Assembly (NCBI RefSeq): GCF_042854845.1
Contig: NZ_AP031498.1
Span: 992,001 to 1,056,000, forward strand
Source of the DNA: Maricurvus nonylphenolicus
Lineage (GTDB): Bacteria; Pseudomonadota; Gammaproteobacteria; Pseudomonadales; Cellvibrionaceae
Direction: 5' to 3'
DNA: 64,000 nt
The notes beneath the pieces were generated by a model, which was given only the letters and a program-made list of their open reading frames with translations, searched no databases and had not been told where the DNA came from. Shown here one piece after another: positions 16,699-25,162 of the stretch (within the stretch, counting starts at the first letter, position 1; every line of letters starts with the position of its first letter). The position numbers were made by a program, and so were the translations under genes.

Positions 16699-16721
16699 GT
16701 AGATTTGGCAGTTAAATCTAC
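16699..16721. promoter_or_regulatory. Inverted repeat between the sensor kinase and lhgO
   Basis: GTAGATTT and AAATCTAC form perfect 8-bp arms around a 7-base spacer. It lies 99 bp upstream of the kinase start and 127 bp upstream of lhgO. No U-run follows, so it looks more like an operator than a terminator. The regulator is unknown. Confidence 0.35.
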
Positions 16722-16847
16722 AGGCATGTATGTTGAATAAAGCGTTAGTAATCAGTTAGTTAGGGTTAAAACTAAGCTCTGCATCCTAGTTTGCGCATAA
16801 AAAGTCCGTACAATGACGCTGAATAAAAGATAAGGGTTGTCCAAAAA

Positions 16848-18053
16848 ATGTACGATATTGCGATAATTGGAGCGGGTATTGTTGGGTTATCCACAGCCTG
16901 GCAGTTACAGCAGCGTTATCCACAGAAGCGCATTATCGTGCTGGAAAAAGAGGCTTCCGTGGCCTGTCATCAAACCGGGCATAACAGCGGCGTGATTCAC
17001 GCGGGCGTCTATTACGAACCGGGGAGCCTCAAGGCGACATTCTGTCGACAAGGGGTAGAGGCGACCATCAGTTTTTGCCAGGAGCACGGTATTGCTTACG
17101 ATCAGTGTGGCAAGCTACTGGTGGCTACGGATGCTTTAGAGCTCGAGCGTATGCAGGCGCTTTATCAGCGCTGTCACGACAATGGATTGGATGTTGAGCT
17201 ACTTTCAGCGGAGCAATTACAGCAGCGAGAACCCAATGTGCAGGGGTTGGGTGCCATTTGGGTGCCGACAACCGGTATCGTCGATTATCGTCAGGTGTGC
17301 GAGAAAATGGCCGAGCAGTTTATTGCCCTGGGGGGTGAGATACGCTTTGGTCAAACGGTAGAACAATTAGACGAAACCCATGAGTTTGTCGAAATCGTCA
17401 CCCAAAATGCTGCTCTTCAAACTGACTATTTAATTTGCTGTAGTGGATTACAGGCCGATCGTCTTGTTGATGTGATGGGCTTACCGCGTGAGTTTGCGAT
17501 CGTACCTTTCCGCGGTGAGTACTATCAGTTACCTAGTGACAAAAATAATATTGTTAATCATTTAATCTATCCTATCCCCGATCCTGCTATGCCGTTTTTG
17601 GGGGTACACCTAACCCGTATGATCGATGGTTCGGTAACCGTTGGCCCCAATGCTGTATTGGGCTGGAAGCGCGAAGGTTATGGGCGTTTGAATTTTAGTT
17701 GGCGTGATACGCGTGAGGCGCTGGGTTTTAAGGGGCTATGGCCTTTGCTATTTAAACACCTGCGTGCGGGATTGGGAGAGTTAAAAGATTCCTGGTGCAA
17801 ACGTGGTTATCTGAAGCGGGTGCAAAAGTATTGTGAGCAGATTCAGCTTGAAGATTTGCAACCCTATCCGGCGGGGATTCGAGCACAGGCAGTGATGCGT
17901 GATGGCAGTTTGGTACACGATTTTTTATTTGTGGATAGTGCGCGGAGTTTGCATGTGTGCAATGCGCCTTCACCGGCTGCTACTTCGGCGATTCCCATTG
18001 GGAATTATTTGGCTGAGAAATATTCTGACAAGTTAAAAAGCGTTCTAAATTAG
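16848..18053 (+). CDS. lhgO: L-2-hydroxyglutarate oxidase LhgO
   Basis: 401 residues, the usual length for LhgO (YgaF). A DAO-family FAD protein with MYDIAIIGAGIVGLSTAW at the N-terminus, ACHQTGHNSGVIHAGVYYEPGSLKA, a segment diagnostic of this family, and a C-terminal FAD-contact region ending CNAPSPAATSAIPIG. It oxidises L-2-hydroxyglutarate to 2-oxoglutarate and delivers electrons to the membrane quinone pool. It stands alone, divergent from the sensor kinase. Confidence 0.93.
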   Translation: MYDIAIIGAGIVGLSTAWQLQQRYPQKRIIVLEKEASVACHQTGHNSGVIHAGVYYEPGSLKATFCRQGVEATISFCQEHGIAYDQCGKLLVATDALELERMQALYQRCHDNGLDVELLSAEQLQQREPNVQGLGAIWVPTTGIVDYRQVCEKMAEQFIALGGEIRFGQTVEQLDETHEFVEIVTQNAALQTDYLICCSGLQADRLVDVMGLPREFAIVPFRGEYYQLPSDKNNIVNHLIYPIPDPAMPFLGVHLTRMIDGSVTVGPNAVLGWKREGYGRLNFSWRDTREALGFKGLWPLLFKHLRAGLGELKDSWCKRGYLKRVQKYCEQIQLEDLQPYPAGIRAQAVMRDGSLVHDFLFVDSARSLHVCNAPSPAATSAIPIGNYLAEKYSDKLKSVLN

Positions 18054-18083
18054 TGCGTGGTGCTTGCAAAGTCTAGTACGCCA

Positions 18084-18101
18084 TTCCCGCCTGCGCGGGA
18101 A
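18084..18101. repeat. Short palindromic repeat remnant (TTCCCGC-CTGC-GCGGGAA)
   Basis: A perfect 7-bp stem with a 4-base loop between convergent lhgO and MOSC genes. No T-run follows on either strand. It resembles half of the widespread 'CATTCCCGC...GCGGGAATGG' family, as does the longer element at 35024-35099, so I read it as a REP/MITE remnant that may also help termination. Confidence 0.45.
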
Positions 18102-18126
18102 AGGCTTTGTAGAAAGTTGTTTGTAG

Positions 18127-18960
18127 TTAGCTAATCTGCAGTTTATCCCCAACGCGGATAATGGCTTCACCAGTACTGCAAATAGTATTCATCCCAAACG
18201 CCGGTACGCGTTCATTATCCGGCATAGCATTAAGATCTGTGAGCGTTTTGAAAGGTACCATCTCAGGATGCTTAACCCCGGTATCCGGGTTGACGGTGGT
18301 CATAATACAGCGCGAGCTGGGATCACACAGGGTTAGCGTGTAATCGGCATGAACCAGTTGCTTGCTTTCCTGTTCCGCAAAAGCCTCTAATCCGGATACC
18401 ACAATATTAGGACGGAAGTGGCGAATATCGACGCTGTCTTTACCTTCCTTGCTCAATTGCTGGTTTAGAGAATCGAGAGATGCGGTGTTAGTCAGCAGAT
18501 AAGGTGCGGCGTCAGCAAACTGGGTGTGGGTGTCCGCTCCAAAACGTTCGGGCGCCGATTGCGGGCGCACAAAATCCCCTTGCATACATACCAGTCGTAG
18601 CGGTTGTTTACTGTCGAGAACACGGGTTAACCATTCGCCCACCGCGGGGCCTTCATCCAATACCTGGCATTCATCTTTCCAGATGGTCGCCGTAATGGGA
18701 TCGCTGACCGGTGGATTTAAATCCACGGTGAAGATTTCACCTTCATAACCCAGGATCAGCGCTTGCTCGGAAAAGTCGATACGGATTTTTGCCATCTGGG
18801 GCATTTGCCGTTGGGTGACAAATTTTCCGTTGGGCATAATGATCATCCAGCTTCGGTCCCAGCTCAAACCTTCCGGTGTGAGTTCGGCTTCGGTTAGCTC
18901 GATGCCGGCACAGGATTTGACGGGGTAGATAAAAAGTTGCTCAACGGTAACTTGCGTCAT
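18127..18960 (-). CDS. MOSC domain-containing protein (YcbX/mARC-like)
   Basis: 277 residues with the MOSC N-terminal beta-barrel domain (LFIYPVKSCAGIELTEAELTPEGL, WDRSWMI) and a MOSC domain containing RFRPNIVV (as HFRPNIVVSG) and the cysteine segment PSSRCIMTTVNPDTG, whose Cys would bind the molybdenum cofactor. Homologues (YcbX, mARC) reduce N-hydroxylated compounds such as hydroxylaminopurines. It lacks the C-terminal 2Fe-2S domain of YcbX, so it needs a separate donor. It is last in the moeA-DUF1244-MOSC gene run. Confidence 0.9.
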   Translation of the reverse strand: MTQVTVEQLFIYPVKSCAGIELTEAELTPEGLSWDRSWMIIMPNGKFVTQRQMPQMAKIRIDFSEQALILGYEGEIFTVDLNPPVSDPITATIWKDECQVLDEGPAVGEWLTRVLDSKQPLRLVCMQGDFVRPQSAPERFGADTHTQFADAAPYLLTNTASLDSLNQQLSKEGKDSVDIRHFRPNIVVSGLEAFAEQESKQLVHADYTLTLCDPSSRCIMTTVNPDTGVKHPEMVPFKTLTDLNAMPDNERVPAFGMNTICSTGEAIIRVGDKLQIS

Positions 18961-18975
18961 GATTTCACAATCCGA

Positions 18976-19269
18976 TTATTTCTTCTGAGTTGCTTCGAAG
19001 GCGGCCAGTTGCTCAGGTGTCGCTTTTTGCTGGTATTTGTCTTTCCACTCGTCGTAGGGCATGCCGTAGACCAGTTCACGAGCCTGGTCGTAATCCACGT
19101 CAACGCCTTTTTCTTCAGCGGCAGCCATATACCATTTGCTCAGGCAGTTGCGGCAAAAGCCAGCCAGGATCATCAGGTCGATGTTCTGTACGTCTTTGCG
19201 CTCGTCCAGGTGTTTCAGTAAACGACGGAAGGCGGCTGATTCTAATTCAATTTGTGTTTGTTCGTTCAT
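18976..19269 (-). CDS. DUF1244 domain-containing protein
   Basis: 97 residues, a single all-helical DUF1244 (SMc04008-like) domain. Conserved marks are FRRLLKHLDERKDVQNIDLMILAGFCRNCLSKWY, with the FCRNCL dicysteine and WY, and the acidic-aromatic VYGMPYDEWKDKY (shortened here to key parts). Biochemical role unknown. It sits between moeA and the MOSC gene with short gaps, which hints at a link with molybdenum enzymes in this organism, but the domain also occurs elsewhere without such neighbours. Confidence 0.88.
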   Translation of the reverse strand: MNEQTQIELESAAFRRLLKHLDERKDVQNIDLMILAGFCRNCLSKWYMAAAEEKGVDVDYDQARELVYGMPYDEWKDKYQQKATPEQLAAFEATQKK

Positions 19270-19295
19270 GATAAATTCTCATGCATAAGTTGAGG

Positions 19296-20501
19296 TTATA
19301 GAAAGAGGCTGGCATAGGTGATGACCGGTACCAAATCACCTTCTTTCACTAGCGTATCGGGTTTGACGATGGCTAAAGCATTGGCCCAGCTGGTGGAGGA
19401 CAGTACCCCGGAGCTTTGGTTGCTGTGCGATTCCATAGTGCCATTGGGATGCACGCGAACACGGACATACTCCTGGCGAATACTTTTTTTGTTACGGTTA
19501 AAGTTGGCGGGCAGCTGTACCGGGTGTGGTTCGTGGCAGGGGCTGCCCTGTTGTGCGTACAAATATGGGCGCACAAATAGCAGGAAGGTCACAAAAACCG
19601 AAACCGGATTGCCGGGTAAACCAAAGAAGGGGGTGTCACCTATCTGACCGAAGGCCAAGGGTTTGCCGGGCTTTAACGCCAGCTTCCACAAATTCAGTTG
19701 GCCCAGGCTTTCGACGGCGGGTTTAACGTGATCTTCTTCGCCGACGGATACGCCGCCGGTGGTCAGCACGCAATCAGCTTGCTCGGCGGCATTTTTAAGT
19801 GCCAGCTGTGTGGCTTCGAAGGTATCTTGCACGCGGCCGAGATCAATCATCTCGGCGCCCAGTTTTTGTAGCAGGCCGGCGAGTTGATAGCGGTTGGAAT
19901 TGTAAATCTGTCCTGGGCCGGCGGGCTCACCGGGTTCGGCCAGTTCATCACCGGTAGAGATAACGGCAACGCGCAAGGGACGAATGACTTCGATTTCACC
20001 AATACCGATGGAGGCCAGTAAGCCCAGGTCTTGTGCTTGCAGACGATGGCCCGCGGGCAATACTTGCGCACCTGCTGCAATATCCTGACCTTTAGCGCGG
20101 ATATTGTTATTGACCTTCACTTCGTCGGGGAAGGTTATCCAATTAGTGCCATCGCGTTCTTCGATCTGACATTGTTCCTGCATAATAACGCTGTTGGCAC
20201 CGGCTGGTACTTCGGCGCCAGTAAAGATGCGTGCAGCGGTGCCTGGTTGCAGGGGCTCTGGTGTGTGGCCAGCCGGTACTCGTTGGCTGACAGGTAGGCA
20301 GCGTGTGGTTGCTGAAAGGCTATCGGTATGCAGGGCATAACCGTCCATTGCACTGTTATCAGCTGGAGGCACATTGAGGCTGGAAATTTGTGGTTGAGCC
20401 AAAATGCGACCCAGGGCCTTTTGCAAGGGCAGGGTTTCGGTTTCTTGCAGGGGCCTAACACTGTTAAGGATTTGATCTAGCGCATCGGCGATGGGTTTCA
20501 T
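19296..20501 (-). CDS. moeA: Molybdopterin molybdenumtransferase MoeA
   Basis: 401 residues from the ATG at 20501, which is preceded by AAGGAT; an upstream ATG at 20528 is less well placed. Family marks are PPADNSAMDGYALH, AARIFTGAEVPAGANSVIMQE, VISTGDEL, IYNSNRY, LTTGGVSVGEEDHVK and PGKPLAFG...FGLPGNPVS. MoeA inserts molybdate into adenylylated molybdopterin, the last step to Moco. It leads the run moeA-DUF1244-MOSC. Together with moaA-mobB-moaB at 24.6-26.7 kb it serves the molybdoenzymes at 27.5 and 35.1 kb. Confidence 0.95.
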   Translation of the reverse strand: MKPIADALDQILNSVRPLQETETLPLQKALGRILAQPQISSLNVPPADNSAMDGYALHTDSLSATTRCLPVSQRVPAGHTPEPLQPGTAARIFTGAEVPAGANSVIMQEQCQIEERDGTNWITFPDEVKVNNNIRAKGQDIAAGAQVLPAGHRLQAQDLGLLASIGIGEIEVIRPLRVAVISTGDELAEPGEPAGPGQIYNSNRYQLAGLLQKLGAEMIDLGRVQDTFEATQLALKNAAEQADCVLTTGGVSVGEEDHVKPAVESLGQLNLWKLALKPGKPLAFGQIGDTPFFGLPGNPVSVFVTFLLFVRPYLYAQQGSPCHEPHPVQLPANFNRNKKSIRQEYVRVRVHPNGTMESHSNQSSGVLSSTSWANALAIVKPDTLVKEGDLVPVITYASLFL

Positions 20502-20665
20502 GCGGGGTATCCTTAGCACTGAGTACAATATGGAAAGCTCAATTATAGCGGTTGCAATACTTCGCTGCAGCAGCCAACGTACGTCTTTACGCTGTTATCT
20601 TTAATCTCTGAGCTGTTACTATGGGTGGCTTGCTATCCATTCAACCCTGACATTTGTGATGTTTT

Positions 20666-22060
20666 ATGTCTGATCAATCCATGGCCCAAGCTGTTGCTGA
20701 TAGACCACACTTTTTTATCCAGCTTAAGCAACTGATGAATCTTGCTGGTCCACTGCTCGCTGCGCAACTTTTAAACACGGGTACCGGTGTGGTTGATACC
20801 ATGATGTCGGGGCATTACTCCGCTAATGATCTGGCCGCCGTGGCGATTGGCAACAGTATTTGGTTACCACTGTTTCTGTTGATTGCCGGTTTAATGATTG
20901 CGGTAACCTCTATGGTGGCACGTTTTCACGGTGCCAATGATCGTCAGGCGATTGTTGATACTACCCAGCAGGGTATTTGGTTGGGCTTGCTGGTGTCTGC
21001 CGGTGTAGCGACCATTCTCCTCAACAGCGAAGTGTTATTAGGCTGGTTTGATGTCAGTGCCGAGGTGTTACCAATTACCGCCGGTTACCTGGCGGCTATC
21101 GCTTTTGGTATGCCAGCTGCGGCCGTGTTTAGTGGCTTGCGCAGTTACTGTGAAGGTATGGGTAAAACCCAGCCCTTTTTAATTGCCAGCCTGGCGGCTT
21201 TTTTAATCAATATTCCGCTTAACTACGGACTGATCTACGGCCGTTGGGGATTACCAGAGCTGGGTGGCGTAGGTTGCGGTTGGGCCACAGCGGCGTCTAT
21301 GTGGTTGCAGGTGATTTTGTTGTTACTGTTTACCCGTTCCGAAGAGAAATTTCACGGCACGGCATTGTTGCGATCCTGGAGTCGGCCCAAACTGGAACAA
21401 ATGCGGAATGTTGCGCGACTGGGCGTTCCTATTTCGCTCGGTGTGTTTGCCGAGGTGTCTATTTTTTCTGCGGTTGCCTTACTATTGGCGCCACTCGGGG
21501 CCAATATAGTTGCCGGGCATCAAATTGCACTGAACGTTTCCCATCTAATCTTTATGTTGCCATTGAGTTTGTCCCAGGCAATTACTGTGCGGGTGGGGTA
21601 TTTTCTAGGGCGCGAGATGCAGGAGGTTGCCAACTTTGTGGTGCGTACCGGGCTGTTAACGGGTATGGCCTTGTCATTGATGACCATGACGCTGATATTG
21701 TTAGGCCGTGAAACCATTGTGCAGCTCTATACTACCGACCCTTCCGTTATTGCGTTGGCTGTACCGCTGTTTTTGTGGATGGCGTTATATCAATTCCCGG
21801 ATCAGCTGCAAATAATGGCCAATGCCTCGCTGCGAGCTTATCAGGATACCCGTATCCCTTTGCGGATTATTTTGTTTTCCTATTGGGGCGTGTGTTTACC
21901 GCTGGGTTTTGTATTGGCGCGAACCGATTGGTTGATTGAGCCAATGGCCGCTAAAGGTTTTTGGATTGGTTTACTGGTGGGGCTGACTTTAACGGCGTTG
22001 TTATTGCTAAGCCGTTTGTATGCCATTGCGCGCCAGCCTCTGGCGCGCAGCGCGATTTAA
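20666..22060 (+). CDS. MATE family efflux transporter (NorM-like)
   Basis: 464 residues with twelve predicted membrane helices arranged as two six-helix MatE domains. LAGPLLAAQLLNTGTGVVDTMMSG is the characteristic first helix (shorter pieces: LAGPLLAAQLL, VVDTMMSG). YLAAIAFGMPAAAVFSGLRSYCEGMGKT and HQIALNVSHLIFMLPLSLSQA are also typical. It exports cationic or hydrophobic drugs using a Na+ or H+ gradient. It is transcribed alone and divergent from moeA. Confidence 0.93.
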   Translation: MSDQSMAQAVADRPHFFIQLKQLMNLAGPLLAAQLLNTGTGVVDTMMSGHYSANDLAAVAIGNSIWLPLFLLIAGLMIAVTSMVARFHGANDRQAIVDTTQQGIWLGLLVSAGVATILLNSEVLLGWFDVSAEVLPITAGYLAAIAFGMPAAAVFSGLRSYCEGMGKTQPFLIASLAAFLINIPLNYGLIYGRWGLPELGGVGCGWATAASMWLQVILLLLFTRSEEKFHGTALLRSWSRPKLEQMRNVARLGVPISLGVFAEVSIFSAVALLLAPLGANIVAGHQIALNVSHLIFMLPLSLSQAITVRVGYFLGREMQEVANFVVRTGLLTGMALSLMTMTLILLGRETIVQLYTTDPSVIALAVPLFLWMALYQFPDQLQIMANASLRAYQDTRIPLRIILFSYWGVCLPLGFVLARTDWLIEPMAAKGFWIGLLVGLTLTALLLLSRLYAIARQPLARSAI

Positions 22061-22088
22061 AATTGATCGCGCATGGCTTGATTGGCAA

Positions 22089-22679
22089 TTAAGCCTGCAG
22101 GCGCTCTTCAACAAAATCCAAGCGGTCCTGACCAAAGAACATCTCATCGCCGATAAACATGGTCGGAGCACCAAAGGCGCCGCGTTTGACCGCCGCATCG
22201 GTATTGGCAATCAATTGGTCTTTTACGGCTTTGTCCTGGGTTAGGGCAATCAATGCATCCGCATCAATGTCAGCCTGGTTGATACGCTGCTGAATAATGT
22301 CCGGATCGCCCATATTGAGTTCTTCTACCCACATGGCGTCATACATGGCATCACAGTAGTTTTCAAAACAGCCCATTTGTTGGGCCGCAATGGCACCGCG
22401 CATCAGTGGCAGGGTGTTTATGGGGAAGTTGGGATTCATATTCATAGGCACGTTGTAGCGTTTGGCAAAACGCGGCAGATCGTGGGCCATCATATACATG
22501 CCTTTAGCGGGAATGGCCACCGGAGACATATTATCGGTGGCTTTAAACAGGCCGCCGAGCAGTACCGGTTGGTAGTTCACGGTCAGGTCGTACTGTTCTT
22601 CGAGTTGTTTGATACGTTTATAGGCCAGGTAGGCGGTGGGGCTACCGAAGTCAAAGTAGAAGTCGAGGGTGGTGCTCAT
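22089..22679 (-). CDS. 2-hydroxychromene-2-carboxylate isomerase-type DsbA-family protein
   Basis: 196 residues, thioredoxin fold of the HCCA isomerase/GST-kappa group. The N-terminus LDFYFDFGSPTAYLAYKRI has the family Ser in place of the DsbA cysteine. VLLGGLFKATDN and the C-terminal GAFGAPTMFIGDEMFFGQDRL are diagnostic. Known members isomerise hydroxychromene carboxylates in naphthalene breakdown with glutathione; the substrate here is unknown. It follows the SDR gene by 60 bp on the same strand, opposite an HxlR regulator. Confidence 0.9.
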   Translation of the reverse strand: MSTTLDFYFDFGSPTAYLAYKRIKQLEEQYDLTVNYQPVLLGGLFKATDNMSPVAIPAKGMYMMAHDLPRFAKRYNVPMNMNPNFPINTLPLMRGAIAAQQMGCFENYCDAMYDAMWVEELNMGDPDIIQQRINQADIDADALIALTQDKAVKDQLIANTDAAVKRGAFGAPTMFIGDEMFFGQDRLDFVEERLQA

Positions 22680-22739
22680 GTGGGTTTCCTTCTTCTCTTA
22701 AATAGTTATCGCAAAGTGTTAATGGAGAAAATGCGGTGC

Positions 22740-23489
22740 TTACCACTTTTCCACCCAGGGACGCGCATCCAACTCAAAGGTCCAGCTATCGCGCGGTTGC
22801 TGGTGCAACATCACATAGTTTTTGGCCAGATGATCCGGGTTAACAATGCCATCGGGACCGGCGGCTTCAACCGCATCACCAAAGTTGTCATTGATCCAGG
22901 CGGTATCCACCATCGCATCAATCACCACGTGGCCGACATGAATATTTTTCGGGCCCAGCTCGCGAGCCATACTTTGTGCCAAGGCGCGCAGACCATGTTT
23001 GGCACTGGCAAAGGCGGCAAATACGGAGCCACCACGGATACTGGCGGTAGCGCCGGTAAACAGGATAGTGCCGTGGCCTTGCTCGACCATATATTTGGCG
23101 GCTTCGCGGCCGTTAAGGAAACCGGCAAAGCAGGCCATCTCCCAAATTTTGCGGAACTTGCGGCTACTGGTATCCAGAATGCTCATGGGTACATTGGCGC
23201 CGATATTAAAGACCACTGCGCCTAGAGGGCCGATATCGGTGGTGATGGTGCGAAACAGCTCCACCACCTGATCTTCATCGCGGGCATCGCTGGTAAAGGC
23301 ATGGGCTTCTTGTCCCTGTGCTTTGAGTTCATCCACCAAGGGGGCGAGCTTGCTGGCATCGCGACGGGTCATACAGACGGTCATGCCAGTGGCGGCAAAC
23401 TGCTTGGCTATGGCTGAGCCTATGGCATCGCCAGCGCCTAGCACCAGGGCCACGGGGTTGCGGGTGTCAGAGCGGGTATCGGTTGTCAT
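22740..23489 (-). CDS. SDR-family protein lacking the catalytic tyrosine
   Basis: 249 residues. The nucleotide-binding N-terminus reads VALVLGAGDAIGSAIAKQFA with TRRDASKL; NIGAN replaces NNAG. In the active-site helix the usual YxxxK is FASAK, so the catalytic Tyr is replaced by Phe although the Lys is kept. Relatives with the same change (FASAKxGLRALAQSMARELGPK) exist, so this looks like a conserved subfamily rather than a sequence error. Oxidoreductase activity is therefore doubtful. It heads a two-gene run with the isomerase, under the divergent HxlR regulator. Confidence 0.85.
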   Translation of the reverse strand: MTTDTRSDTRNPVALVLGAGDAIGSAIAKQFAATGMTVCMTRRDASKLAPLVDELKAQGQEAHAFTSDARDEDQVVELFRTITTDIGPLGAVVFNIGANVPMSILDTSSRKFRKIWEMACFAGFLNGREAAKYMVEQGHGTILFTGATASIRGGSVFAAFASAKHGLRALAQSMARELGPKNIHVGHVVIDAMVDTAWINDNFGDAVEAAGPDGIVNPDHLAKNYVMLHQQPRDSWTFELDARPWVEKW

Positions 23490-23538
23490 GGGGCTCTCTC
23501 TGTATTTCTCTCTATATGCATAGATAGGCCAATTGTTG

Positions 23539-23553
23539 GTTCTATATTGGAAC
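23539..23553. promoter_or_regulatory. Putative HxlR operator, copy 1
   Basis: GTTCTATATTGGAAC, an imperfect palindrome with GTTC/GAAC arms, lies in the SDR-hxlR intergenic region. It is repeated 30 bp downstream. It is likely bound by the HxlR protein encoded at 23633. Confidence 0.55.
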
Positions 23554-23568
23554 TGTGTCTATCATAGG

Positions 23569-23583
23569 ATTCTAAAACAGAAC
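23569..23583. promoter_or_regulatory. Putative HxlR operator, copy 2
   Basis: ATTCTAAAACAGAAC shares TTCTA-N-A-N3-GAAC with copy 1 and starts 30 bp after it, close to three helical turns. It is 50 bp upstream of the HxlR start. Confidence 0.55.
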
Positions 23584-23632
23584 TTACAAGCCTATAATGT
23601 GATCAATTATTGAGAATAGTGGATAGAGTGAT

Positions 23633-24148
23633 ATGCGCTGGAGTGAAATTGATTCCCAAGTCTGCAGTGTGGCCCGCGCCCTATCGGTGGTGGGGGATAA
23701 CTGGACGCTGTTGATTTTGCGTGACTGTTTTTTGGGCGTCAGTCGTTTTGATCAGTTTCAGAAAAGTCTGGGGGTGACTCGCCATCGCCTGGCTGATCGG
23801 CTAAGCAAGCTGGTTGAGTCCGGAGTGCTGGAAAAAAAGCCATACCAGGAGCGCCCGCTACGCTATGAATACAAGCTGACCGAGATGGGCAAAGCGTTGT
23901 ATCCCGTGATGGTGGGCTTGGCGCAGTGGGGGGATGATTGGCTGGCCGATAAGGATGGTGCCCCCATCGTCTATAAACACAAGGGCTGTGGTAAGATTAC
24001 CCGCTTGCAGTTGGTGTGTTCCGACTGTGGTGAGCCGGTAACCGCCCGCAGCATCAGTCCGTTGTTGGGGCCGGGTGTTAAGCGCAAGCTTAAGCGTGGT
24101 GAAAGCCTGGAAGGTGATATGGATCAGGCACCCGTTTTAAATAGATAA
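23633..24148 (+). CDS. HxlR family transcriptional regulator
   Basis: 171 residues. The HxlR winged helix spans roughly 1-105: CSVARALSVVGDNWTLLILRDCFLGVSRF, LGVTRHRLADRLSKLVESGVL and the wing PLRYEYKLTEMGKALYPV. A longer-than-usual C-terminal tail carries KHKGCGKITRLQLVCSDCGEP, whose Cys residues (GCG, CSDC) look like a small zinc-ribbon. The gene is divergent from the SDR-isomerase operon and is the likely regulator of it through the paired sites at 23539-23583. Confidence 0.9.
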   Translation: MRWSEIDSQVCSVARALSVVGDNWTLLILRDCFLGVSRFDQFQKSLGVTRHRLADRLSKLVESGVLEKKPYQERPLRYEYKLTEMGKALYPVMVGLAQWGDDWLADKDGAPIVYKHKGCGKITRLQLVCSDCGEPVTARSISPLLGPGVKRKLKRGESLEGDMDQAPVLNR

Positions 24149-24190
24149 GCGCATAAAGAATAAAGACGATATTGAATTTGGATTAACCGA

Positions 24191-24622
24191 GTGACTCAGG
24201 CCAATACCTCCTACTTTCAGCGCTGTCAGCAGTGGCTGGCACAGACCAACGACATTCCTGCCCAGACGTTAGTGGAAACCATTGCCAAGTTCACCCAGCA
24301 GCTGGAAAGCCTTGATGAAACCCAGCAGGCGTTGGCGGATGATTTAATGGCGACTTTGGATATTTTGAATGATGCTCTGATGAGCCTGGAAGAGCAGGGC
24401 CAGCCCGTTCAGGTAAATGAAGCTCAGGTCAATGCACCTCAGGCAGCTTCTCAGCCTGAGGCGGTGCTTGAATCTCCGACAGTGAATTTTGATTCCAGTT
24501 CTTTGCAATTCTACGACAATGCAGAGGTTCAAACATTGTCACAGCAAGAGCGTCAGCACCGTCTACAAGCCCTGCTGGCTGAGACTGGTATTAGCCGAGG
24601 CATGCCCCCCAAGCCAGATTAA
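24191..24622 (+). CDS. Hypothetical acidic protein
   Basis: 143 residues, not recognised. The N-terminal ~75 residues are predicted helical and rich in Gln, Leu and Asp (FTQQLESLDETQQALADDL), followed by a low-complexity Gln/Ala/Pro linker and a C-terminal helix (LSQQERQHRLQALLAETG). No signal peptide, membrane segment or metal motif is seen. The start is a GTG-ATG neighbourhood (agtgactcag), so the true N-terminus may differ. It is 42 bp downstream of the HxlR gene and convergent with moaB. Confidence 0.55.
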   Translation: MTQANTSYFQRCQQWLAQTNDIPAQTLVETIAKFTQQLESLDETQQALADDLMATLDILNDALMSLEEQGQPVQVNEAQVNAPQAASQPEAVLESPTVNFDSSSLQFYDNAEVQTLSQQERQHRLQALLAETGISRGMPPKPD

Positions 24623-24635
24623 CCGCAGGGTGACG

Positions 24636-25148
24636 TTAGTGTTTGCCCGACGTCAGTAAACCAACGAAATTACAGGGTTTGGTACGGCTATCTAGCTGCG
24701 GTTGAATAATCTCTTCCCAACCGGTTTTACAGGCATTGTTGGAGCCGGGTAAACAGAAAATCACAGTGTTGTTGGCAAGCCCTCCGATAGCGCGCGATTG
24801 TATGGTTGAGCTGCCAATTTGCTGCAGCGAGACCTGACGAAACATTTCACCAAAGCCATCAATGGTTTTATCAAACAGAGGCGCTACGGCTTCCGGGGTG
24901 GAGTCGCGACCGTGGAAGCCGGTACCGCCGGTAATCACAATGGCGTGTACGGCGTCATCGGCAATCCAGGGGGAAATAGCGGCGCGGATCTGATAGATAT
25001 CGTCGATCACAATGGTTTTGTCGGCCAGCTTGTGACCCGCCTCTTGCAGGGCGCTAACCAGCAGGTTGCCAGAGGTATCAGTGTCTTCTGTGCGGGTATC
25101 GGAAACTGTCAGGACAGCAATATTTAAAGGGGTTAATTCGTTACTCAT
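24636..25148 (-). CDS. moaB: Molybdenum cofactor biosynthesis protein MoaB
   Basis: 170 residues of the MoaB/MogA fold: LNIAVLTVSDTRTEDTDTSG, HAIVITGGTGFHGRDSTPEAV, FGEMFRQVSLQQIGSSTIQSRAIGG (pieces) and VIFCLPGSNNACKTGWEEII. In enterobacteria MoaB is thought to act at molybdopterin adenylylation; if mogA is absent elsewhere, it may be the sole adenylyltransferase. It is third in the run moaA-mobB-moaB with gaps of 27 and 14 bp. Confidence 0.93.
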   Translation of the reverse strand: MSNELTPLNIAVLTVSDTRTEDTDTSGNLLVSALQEAGHKLADKTIVIDDIYQIRAAISPWIADDAVHAIVITGGTGFHGRDSTPEAVAPLFDKTIDGFGEMFRQVSLQQIGSSTIQSRAIGGLANNTVIFCLPGSNNACKTGWEEIIQPQLDSRTKPCNFVGLLTSGKH

Positions 25149-25162
25149 AATTCTATCAGTTG

